Assembly (NCBI RefSeq): GCF_030209575.1
Contig: NZ_JARVRS010000001.1
Span: 3,348,001 to 3,412,000 of the forward strand
Length of the DNA stretch: 64,000 nt
Direction: 5' to 3'
Origin: Leifsonia sp. fls2-241-R2A-40a
Lineage (GTDB): Bacteria; Actinomycetota; Actinomycetes; Actinomycetales; Microbacteriaceae
Of this stretch, positions 58,373 through 64,000 are shown in pieces. Both the position numbers and the translations under genes were made by a program. A model generated the notes under the pieces. The model searched no databases. It was given only the letters and a program-made list of their open reading frames with translations, and was not told where the DNA came from. The first letter of the stretch is position 1. Each line of letters starts with the position of its first letter.

Positions 58373-59361
58373 TCAACGCTCGACTGCAAGCCGGTCGCTG
58401 ACCGCCACCGCGCCGCTGGTGAACGCCTCGAATTGGGCAATCTCCGCACTGTAGTCGCTCGGGTAGAGGTGCGAGTGGACGGTGTCCGTCGTCACGAGGG
58501 ACACGTGGCCCATCCACCGGCTGAGCTTGTAGGGCGGGATACCCGCGGCGAGCACGAGGCTTGCGTAGGTGTGGCGGAGGTCGTGCCATCGCATCTTAGG
58601 TGGCAATCCGAGTTCCGGTAGCAGCGGCCGCATGTAGTACTGCAGGACAGACCCGCAGTCGATGTTGCGCGAAAAGTCGAGTCGACGGGAGCCGTTGCTC
58701 CGAGCCGGCCAGAACAGCGCGTCGGGATCGCCAGAGTGCGGGTGCTGCAGAACGCAGAGCTTGAGGTCCGCGATGAGCGACCGGTCCAGCAGCGGCACGT
58801 CGCGCCGACTCCGCGCTGACTTCGGCGTGCCGACTGTCCACTTGTAGTTGATCCGGCGGACGGTCTGCCGCACCTCAACGTGTGCACCGGTCGCTGACAG
58901 AACGACGTCGCGGATGCGTAGGCCTTGCACCTCGGCTGCGCGCAGACCGGTGAGCGCGCAGAACCGCACCAGCAGTCCGTACGGCTCCGTCGCGTCCATC
59001 GCTGCGCCGAGCGCGTCCACCTGCCCATTGGAGAGGAATACCGAAGCGAAGTCCTTGGTGTGGACGTTCTTCGGCAGCTCGACCGCCTCGCAAGGGTTAT
59101 GCGAGATAAGCCGGTGCTTGGTGGCGTAGCGGAACACCTTGTTCAGTGCGACGAAGTGTCCTCGAACTTCTCGGATCGGCCGGCCAGGTCTGCGGTAGGA
59201 GCGCCACTGTCCTTCGCGTTCTTGGCAGAGGCCGCGTGCCGTTGCGCCTCACGCTTGACGGAGAAGGTCTTCTGTCGCTCTCGCCCGCCGTCTACCCAGC
59301 GGACCTCGTACGCGATACCGGTCGGAGAGCTCTTGCGCGGCACTTCGCGTATGTGCGCCAT
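58373..59361 (-). pseudogene. Tyrosine integrase, disrupted
   Basis: The N-terminal arm-binding part starts at the ATG 59361 (MAHIREVPRKSSPTGIAYEV) and stops in frame at 59143. The catalytic part continues in another frame: EVRGHFVALNKVFRYATKHR is the end of the core-binding domain, then ALTGLRAAEVQGLR (Arg I), MRWHDLRHTYASL (His-x-x-Arg) and HSHLYPSDYS. About 60-90 residues of the core-binding domain are missing between the parts, so the gene has an internal deletion plus a frameshift. The distal part may still be made from the GTG at 59137 but would lack DNA-binding domains. Confidence 0.85.
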
Positions 59362-59362
59362 G

Positions 59363-59571
59363 TCATCGCACCGCCTTCGCCATGCGCGTGTCCGGGCGAA
59401 AGCTTCCGAGCTGCCACTCGGGATCGCTCTTCGGCTGCCAGATGTACCGGCACCGGGTGGCGACGCGTCCGTTGTGGACGGACGGTGAATCGGTAGATGC
59501 GCGCGGGATGCTCGGGGGCTCTCCAATACGACGTCCCCCTCTCGCAGCTCGGAGGCAGGTGTTGGCCGCAC
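59363..59571 (-). pseudogene. Small mobile-element gene with two frameshifts
   Basis: Three reading frames contain consecutive coding-like pieces: ASELREGDVVLE (about 59522-59557), PEHPARIYRFTV (about 59475-59515), then HNGRVATRCRYIWQPKSDPE continuing to MAKAVR and a TGA at 59363. Joined, they make one 65-75-aa protein. The breaks lie at a C5 run and a GTCC repeat, both slippage-prone. The original ORF would end 2 nt before the integrase ATG. Confidence 0.6.
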
Positions 59572-59584
59572 GCGCGGGTCAGGT

Positions 59585-59797
59585 TCACTCTGGCACCTCG
59601 ACGGTGTCAGTCTGCCTGAACTGGCCGAAGTTGCTCTCCGACACCTGCGACCAACGCTGGCCATTGCCCTTCACCCAGATGCGGGTGCGCCCGCTGTGTG
59701 GCAGCGACTCAGGGCGGGTGACGGTCAGCGGCGCTCCCCCATTGCGGAGGATGACGTCGCCTACGGTGAGGGTGCTGACGGGAACGTGACTGGACAT
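59585..59797 (-). CDS. Small island protein, 70 aa
   Basis: A 70-aa protein starting MSSHVPVSTLTVGDVILRNG and ending with VEVPE. It is rich in beta-strand residues and could be a small barrel. AGAGG precedes the ATG by 7 nt, at the end of the 47-aa gene. Its GDVIL motif resembles the GDVVL motif of the broken gene downstream, so they may be relatives. Function unknown. Confidence 0.6.
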   Translation of the reverse strand: MSSHVPVSTLTVGDVILRNGGAPLTVTRPESLPHSGRTRIWVKGNGQRWSQVSESNFGQFRQTDTVEVPE

Positions 59798-59801
59798 GGT
59801 G

Positions 59802-59945
59802 TTACCTCTGTGTTGTGGTGTCGCTGAAGCGTCGCGGGTCTGGCAACGGCATCCCGGCGATGTAGAAGGCGCGGACTATCTGGCTCGCGCTGAACCCGAG
59901 CAGCCAAATGTATAGTGCGGCTCGCTCTCGTTCCTCGGCGTTCAT
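59802..59945 (-). CDS. Very small protein, 47 aa
   Basis: A 47-aa ORF beginning MNAEERERAALYIWLLGFSA and ending in a TAA at 59802. Its ATG overlaps the TGA of the serine recombinase (ATGA), and its tail supplies the ribosome site of the 70-aa gene. Codon use and coupling suggest real translation. The amphipathic LYIWLLGFSASQIVRAFYIA stretch could be a helix-turn-helix or membrane-associated helix. Function unknown. Confidence 0.6.
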   Translation of the reverse strand: MNAEERERAALYIWLLGFSASQIVRAFYIAGMPLPDPRRFSDTTTQR

Positions 59946-60586
59946 GCGGCGAGCTCCTTCCGCTTCGCAGTGGCGTACGCGCGGCGCACGGTGGACTCGT
60001 GCCAGACCGGCAGCCCAGTCGGCGAGAGGTAGCTCTCGGTCGTGAGCTCGCGGGCGATGCGGGTGAGGCTGGCGCCTGCGTCTCGGGAGAGCACAATGCG
60101 GCGCAGCTGCCCAGCCGGGATCGCGCTCTTGCGGCCGTTGTCCTCCCCGCGTGCGCGCCGTGCGGCGAGCGCATCCTTGGTCCGGGTCGAGATGAGCTCG
60201 CGTTCCAGCTCAGCGAACGTGGCGAGCATGTTCGTCATGGCCCTGCCGCCCGGCGTAGTGAGGTCTATCGCGTTGTCGAGCACGACGAGGTCCCAGCCCA
60301 GCCGCTGCGCATCGTCGATGATCGCCGAGGCGTGCCGTACCGAGCGTGCGAGCCGGTCGAGCTTCGCCACCACCAAGCCGTCCGCCTGTCCGCTACTGAG
60401 AAGGTCGAGCGCTCGCCGCAGCTCCAGGTTCACTTGCTTGCCAGACCGCCCGAGGTCTGCGACCACCTCAACAGTCCAGCCTCGCTTGGCGCAGGCGGTC
60501 GTGATCGCCTCCGTCTGCGCCCCGACGCCGAGTCCAGAGTTGGCTTGTTCCTCGGTGCTCACTCGCACATATCCGATGACGTGCAT
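59942..60586 (-). CDS. Serine recombinase (resolvase/invertase family)
   Basis: A 214-aa site-specific recombinase. YVRVSTEEQANSGLGV holds the catalytic Ser, KLDRLARSVR the arginine motif, and FAELERELISTRTKDAL the long helix; a short helix-turn-helix follows (SLTRIARELTTE). It is the small resolvase/invertase type, not a large phage integrase. Its site is not obvious here. First gene of the leftward operon of tiny genes. Confidence 0.93.
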   Translation of the reverse strand: MHVIGYVRVSTEEQANSGLGVGAQTEAITTACAKRGWTVEVVADLGRSGKQVNLELRRALDLLSSGQADGLVVAKLDRLARSVRHASAIIDDAQRLGWDLVVLDNAIDLTTPGGRAMTNMLATFAELERELISTRTKDALAARRARGEDNGRKSAIPAGQLRRIVLSRDAGASLTRIARELTTESYLSPTGLPVWHESTVRRAYATAKRKELAA

Positions 60587-60779
60587 GCCGTCGTCCTCTC
60601 TCCTAATCCGAGGCGTAAACGTCCGTCTGCGACTTGCGCCTGGGATCGAATCGAACGCCAGCGACTCCGAGTCCCGCTACTCGACCTCCGAAATCCGAGC
60701 CTGCGGCCATAAAAGCGTCCGACCCGGGCTACCGGCTCCGAGGGCTTCGCCCATGTATGGCCAGCACAGCCACGCGCGC

Positions 60780-61301
60780 TCATGCTCGGCGCTTCCGGGG
60801 TTGCAGCTTGCCCTTCGCGGCCGGACGCTTGGCGCGCTCGCGGCCTGCCCGCCGCCACTCGGCGTCGCTGGCGAACGCCGAAGGCTGGCCCAGCGGCGAA
60901 GAGTCGTCGTCCGTGGCCGGCTCTGCTGGTGCTGCCCTGCGAACGACCGGTCGACGCGGACGCAGCGGCGGCCTCACGTTCCGCTCAGGCCTCTCCCCCG
61001 GCGCTGCTGTCTCGGCGACGAGGGACAGCTGGATCGCGTACGGGTCAACCTCGTCTTCGACCACCTCGGCATCGACCACATCGTCCTTCTCGCTGATGTA
61101 GTCCATGACGACGATCAAGTCTTCGGTGTTGCGGTCGAACGCGGACACCTCCAACCCCACATGCACTTGCTGGGTGCCCACGACGTTGGCACCTGCGCGA
61201 CGAAGCACCGCCCCAGGACGTGGCAACGGGTACTCAGATTCGCCCCTAACTCGGACTCGCACCTCCTTGCTTGTCAACGCCCGAACCGAGCGACACGCCA
61301 T
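60780..61301 (-). CDS. Hypothetical island protein
   Basis: A 173-aa protein from the ATG at 61301, divergent from the DUF3800 gene. The middle reads VGTQQVHVGLEVSAFDRNTE and EKDDVVDAEVVEDEVDPYAI; the C-terminus is a basic Arg/Lys-rich tail (RRAGRERAKRPAAKGKLQPR). It is likely a beta-rich domain plus a nucleic-acid-binding tail. I cannot assign a family. The start is uncertain: no clear Shine-Dalgarno precedes 61301, and the frame runs open to 61370. Confidence 0.55.
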   Translation of the reverse strand: MACRSVRALTSKEVRVRVRGESEYPLPRPGAVLRRAGANVVGTQQVHVGLEVSAFDRNTEDLIVVMDYISEKDDVVDAEVVEDEVDPYAIQLSLVAETAAPGERPERNVRPPLRPRRPVVRRAAPAEPATDDDSSPLGQPSAFASDAEWRRAGRERAKRPAAKGKLQPRKRRA

Positions 61302-61360
61302 CGCCGCGAGTCGATTGGCACAGGTGAGGCCGGTAATTTCAGGCCAGGGAGGGCGGGAGT

Positions 61361-62179
61361 ATGTACACATTCCTGGTCGACGAGACGAACAAGGATGCTG
61401 GGCAAGGCGAGTTCTTCATCGTTGGCGGCCTCGTCTTTCGCGAAGACCAAGTCTCAGATGTTCATGCTGCCGTAGCCCGGCAGCGTCGTCTGGCCGGGTA
61501 TCGACCCGGCGAGAGCTTCAAGTTTGAGACGAATTCCCGACCGGCGCACGTGACGATCGAGCAACATCGTGAAGCGAAGCGTGAACTAATCAGTGATCTG
61601 AGCGACCTTGGGGTCCGAATGATTGTTTCGGTCGTGCTGCACGATCTGTGCAGAAACCAGACCTACGACGAGCGCATGGAGTGGGCACTAAACACGTTGG
61701 CTGGCGGATATCGCAAGTTGCTGCTTGACGAAGGCGAAACAGGCATCATGCTGATGGACCGTGACAACGACCGCTATGACCATCTTGAGTACCTCCATCA
61801 GCACGGTCTCCGGATATTCACGGGCAACCATGTGCGGGTGGACGATCGGATTCGACTGTTCGGGATGACCAGCGATAACGCCTCACACCTGAGCAGCGCC
61901 GCCGACATCTGCCTCGGCGCATTTCGCTATTGCGCGAACACCGCATCAGGTAGGGGGCGCGAGCCAGTAGCTCGGGAAATGTTCCCTAACTTGGCGAAGC
62001 TGGTCTGGGCGAAGCCGAACAGCCAGGGCGAACTGCGCGCCGGAGGGCTCGGCTACCTCCCAAGGCCCAAGCGCCAACACATCGCTGTCTCGTGGATGCG
62101 CGACCGCTACGACAATCTGGCTGACGGACTCAACTCCTACGTGCTACCCGAAGTTGCAGAAGCCCCGTCTGGAAGCTGA
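61361..62179 (+). CDS. DUF3800 nuclease-like protein
   Basis: A 272-aa protein. FLVDETNKDAGQGEFFIVGG at the N-terminus, the central IMLMDRDNDRYDHLEYL and ASHLSSAADICLGAFRYC are the acidic motifs of DUF3800, a family with an RNase H-like fold that is common in mobile elements and defence islands. Metal-dependent nuclease activity is inferred. GGAGGGCGGGAG precedes the ATG. It is the last cargo gene before attR. Confidence 0.85.
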   Translation: MYTFLVDETNKDAGQGEFFIVGGLVFREDQVSDVHAAVARQRRLAGYRPGESFKFETNSRPAHVTIEQHREAKRELISDLSDLGVRMIVSVVLHDLCRNQTYDERMEWALNTLAGGYRKLLLDEGETGIMLMDRDNDRYDHLEYLHQHGLRIFTGNHVRVDDRIRLFGMTSDNASHLSSAADICLGAFRYCANTASGRGREPVAREMFPNLAKLVWAKPNSQGELRAGGLGYLPRPKRQHIAVSWMRDRYDNLADGLNSYVLPEVAEAPSGS

Positions 62180-62503
62180 TAAGGCGATCCCCGTCAGACA
62201 GGCGAAAAACCCCGTCACTGCGCCCCGCCGACGCGAACCGAGTCGCGCCTACGTGCGCTGAGTAACGGGGCTTGAACCGGCCACTCTCCCAGGAAAACAC
62301 TGGTGAGAGCGGGGCATTACGGCTCGGTTCGGGGCGCGCCGGTTCCATCTGCGATTGGTCACCTCGGGCGAGTCCGGTTCAAGCCTCTGTAGGGTCTCCC
62401 AAACTGATTACGCGGGTTCGATTCCCGTCATCCCCTCCATGTCGCGCGGGTCGCGCATCCATCTGGGTGGTGCCGACCGCATCCTGCGCGGCAGAATGCC
62501 CGC
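62180..62503. other. Right end of the island and junction region
   Basis: No gene. It holds a GCGATCCCCGTCA motif (62184-62196) shared exactly with the left end (55646-55658), an AAACACTGG motif (62295-62303) also present beside attL (55614-55622), a 12-bp inverted repeat (62269-62280 with 62374-62385), and attR. A CAGAAT -10 at 62492-62497 serves the next gene. Confidence 0.6.
62394..62438 (+). repeat. attR core of the tRNA-Gly island
   Basis: Copy of the tRNA-Gly 3' half, one mismatch relative to 55564-55608. It lacks the 5' half, so it is not a tRNA gene; it marks the far end of the island. Confidence 0.95.
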
Positions 62504-63175
62504 ATGACGGGGGAATCGTCGTCGGCGGACGGGCTCACGGACGCGCAGCGCAGCCTGCGGGCCCAGTTGCTCGCGACCGAGCACTGGAGTCTGCTCGCGT
62601 CGCGGTCGACCACGCAGAGCGAGGTGCTGACGCGGATCGCGATCTTTCTGACGCTCGTGTCGGCGGGGCTGGTGACGCTCGGGTTCATCGGGCAGGCGAG
62701 CGGGTTCCGGGGGTGGTTCGGGGTCGCGGCCCTGGGCGTGCTGCTCGCGCTGGCGCTGCTGGGGCTGATCACGATGGTGCGGGCGTTCAACACGGCCGAC
62801 GAAGACCTCATGTACGTGGTCGCGATGAATCGCCTACGTGCCGCATATCTCGACCTCGACCCCGGGCTGGAGCGATACCTCTATGCGTCCGCCAATGACG
62901 ACGAGACCGGGGTCCGGACGACCTACCACTTCTTCTACGAGCGCGGCGCGAGCGCCGTCTTCGGCAGCTCCATGATGATCATCACCGTCGTGGAGGCGAT
63001 CGTGGTCGGCCTTCTCGCAGGCTCGACCGCCGCGGCACTCGGGGCGAGCCCTATTGCGGCCATCGTCCTGGGTGCGGCTGTGGCCGTCATCGTGGTGGTT
63101 CTCGCGATCCTGTGGGGCCGGAGGATTTACCGCCGCGCGATCGCGTCGCTCAGGCCGATACGGCCCAGCCGCTAG
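62504..63175 (+). CDS. Four-helix membrane protein of unknown function
   Basis: A 223-aa protein with two pairs of predicted membrane helices (about 45-95 and 150-205) flanking a soluble loop with MYVVAMNRLRAAYLDLDPGL. The family is unknown to me. A CAGAAT -10 box ends 6 nt before the ATG and no Shine-Dalgarno exists, so the mRNA is probably leaderless. It is the first chromosomal gene beyond attR and overlaps the 3' end of the antitoxin gene by 4 nt. Confidence 0.75.
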   Translation: MTGESSSADGLTDAQRSLRAQLLATEHWSLLASRSTTQSEVLTRIAIFLTLVSAGLVTLGFIGQASGFRGWFGVAALGVLLALALLGLITMVRAFNTADEDLMYVVAMNRLRAAYLDLDPGLERYLYASANDDETGVRTTYHFFYERGASAVFGSSMMIITVVEAIVVGLLAGSTAAALGASPIAAIVLGAAVAVIVVVLAILWGRRIYRRAIASLRPIRPSR

Positions 63176-63384
63176 TCGTTGCCGACGTGCTTGTCGGCCT
63201 CGTCGCGCGCGCCCTCGATCTTGTCGTCGAATTTGCCGCCGGTCACGTTCTTCGCCGCGCCGGCGACGCCGTCGAGGAGCTTGTCGCTGATGTCCTCGGC
63301 CTGCTCGGAACTCAGCGCGTCCTTGACCTTCGGGTCGTTCAGGAACTCCTGCGCCTTCTTGGTGATGTCGTCGAAACCTGCCAT
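63172..63384 (-). CDS. MT0933-like antitoxin family protein
   Basis: A 70-aa charged helical protein: MAGFDDITKKAQEFLNDPKV, then KNVTGGKFDDKIEGARDEAD. It resembles the MT0933-like antitoxin family (PF14013, Rv0909 type), which pairs with the Rv0910-type toxin. No toxin gene is next to it in the window, so the label is by resemblance. The ATG at 63384 is chosen over 63396, which adds only four residues. Confidence 0.65.
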   Translation of the reverse strand: MAGFDDITKKAQEFLNDPKVKDALSSEQAEDISDKLLDGVAGAAKNVTGGKFDDKIEGARDEADKHVGND

Positions 63385-63399
63385 GCGGCCATCCAACTC

Positions 63400-64000
63400 T
63401 CAGTGCTGCAGGAAGGCCAGTACCGCGAGCACCCTGCGGTGATCGTCGCCCGAGTCTTCGAGGCCGAGCTTCTGGAAGATCGAGGTCACGTTCTTCTCCA
63501 CAGCGCCGACGCCGACCACCATGCGGGAGGCGATGGCCGCATTGGTGCGACCCTCGGCCATCAGCTCGAGCACCTCGCGCTCGCGCGGCGTGAGCCTCGC
63601 CAGCGGGTCGGTGCGCCGGGTCAGCAGCTCGCGGACCACCTGCGGGTCGAGGACGGTGCCGCCCGCCGCGACGCGGGTGACGGCGTCGCGCAGCTCGTCC
63701 AGGGAGGCTATCCGGTCCTTCAGCAGGTAGCCGGTGCCGCCCTCGCCCCCGGCGAGCAGCTCCTGAGCGTAGGTGCCCTCGACGTACTGCGACAGCAGCA
63801 GCACGGCGATGGACGGGTGCTCGCGCCGGATGCGGAGCGCCGCGCGGACTCCCTCATCGCGAAAGGTCGGCGGCATCCGAACGTCGAGCACGGCGACGTC
63901 GGGCATGAGATCCGGGACCGACTCGAGCAGGGTGTCCGCGTCGCCGAAAGCACCGACAGTGTCGAAGCCCGCCTCGTCGAACAGGCGGATGAGGCCCTCC
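63400..64000 (-). CDS. NarL/LuxR response regulator (5' end beyond window)
   Basis: The frame stays open to the window edge, so about 20-25 N-terminal residues are missing. The receiver domain shows PDVAVLDVRMPP with the phosphorylated Asp and LLLSQYVEGTYAQELL; the C-terminal helix-turn-helix contains LTPREREVLELMAEGRTNAA. A histidine kinase probably lies beyond the edge. It activates or represses target promoters after phosphorylation. Confidence 0.93.
   Translation of the reverse strand, partial: EGLIRLFDEAGFDTVGAFGDADTLLESVPDLMPDVAVLDVRMPPTFRDEGVRAALRIRREHPSIAVLLLSQYVEGTYAQELLAGGEGGTGYLLKDRIASLDELRDAVTRVAAGGTVLDPQVVRELLTRRTDPLARLTPREREVLELMAEGRTNAAIASRMVVGVGAVEKNVTSIFQKLGLEDSGDDHRRVLAVLAFLQH

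Larger units (their letters stand above)
55564..62438. mobile_element. 6.9-kb genomic island in tRNA-Gly
   Basis: Bounded by the 45-bp tRNA-derived repeats. Inside are a broken tyrosine integrase, a fragment of another integrase, a serine recombinase, several tiny genes and four likely defence-related cargo genes. Its base composition looks less GC-rich than the flanks. With a disrupted integrase it probably cannot excise unless helped in trans. No conjugation or phage structural genes are present. Confidence 0.9.

Noticed and set aside
60600-60700. A tRNA-like string (GACTCGGAGTC and GTTCGATTC on the minus strand)
   Set aside because: I cannot form an acceptor stem or a full anticodon arm; it reads as chance similarity in a non-coding gap.

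Overview
The window is high-GC actinobacterial DNA with the gene order, translational coupling and protein sequences of the family Microbacteriaceae (Leifsonia-like). Support comes from the rplU-rpmA-obg-proB-proA-(78 aa)-nadD-(anchored protein)-rsfS block, the ileS-folC-DUF4233-ndk block behind an ileS T-box, and the tig/clpP1/clpP2/clpX region. Genus assignment is inference from protein resemblance; no rRNA is present.

Layout. 1-426: tail of an oxidoreductase-like gene and an 80-nt intergenic repeat. 427-8552: YceI protein, then a leftward sugar-utilisation operon (LacI regulator, GH13 glucosidase, lipoprotein binding protein, two ABC permeases, GH3 lipoprotein). 8626-12224: UbiA-like prenyltransferase, DHA2 exporter, LCP-family wall ligase. 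12466-17993: epoxide hydrolase, second alpha/beta hydrolase and redoxin-like protein facing a MEDS sensor/LuxR regulator pair and a GNAT enzyme. 18050-19397: PHP phosphoesterase, tRNA-Ala, zinc-ribbon protein. 19462-26655: ribosome/proline/NAD operon. 26958-31127: DUF4031 protein, RNase E/G, VKOR-like membrane protein. 31128-36925: ndk, DUF4233, folC, ileS and its T-box. 36934-48738: TetR/MHS transporter pair, valS with two paralogous GNAT genes, an MFS exporter with its ArsR-type regulator, M3 peptidase, CLC-type channel. 48695-55606: clpX, an SMC/ABC-like ATPase, clpP2, clpP1, an EamA transporter behind a ykkC-family riboswitch, a TPR protein, tig, tRNA-Pro, tRNA-Gly.

55564-62438 is a small genomic island integrated in the 3' half of tRNA-Gly(TCC). 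A 45-bp direct repeat (one mismatch) marks both ends. It carries likely phage-defence cargo: a winged-helix plus TIR/deoxyribosyltransferase-like effector next to attL, an AbiTii protein, a DUF3892 protein and a DUF3800 nuclease-like protein. It also holds a serine recombinase, tiny co-transcribed genes, a broken tyrosine integrase, a fragment of a second integrase, and a small gene with two frameshifts. The island looks old and probably cannot excise by itself. The window ends with a four-helix membrane protein, an MT0933-like antitoxin and a truncated NarL/LuxR response regulator.

The most interesting items are the two-domain effector at attL, the layered island with integrase scars, the ykkC-type RNA upstream of the EamA transporter, a 14-bp periodic TTTGCAA array in a divergent promoter, a dispersed 80-nt repeat in convergent intergenic regions, and eight genes whose -10 hexamer lies 6-7 nt from the start codon (leaderless mRNAs).
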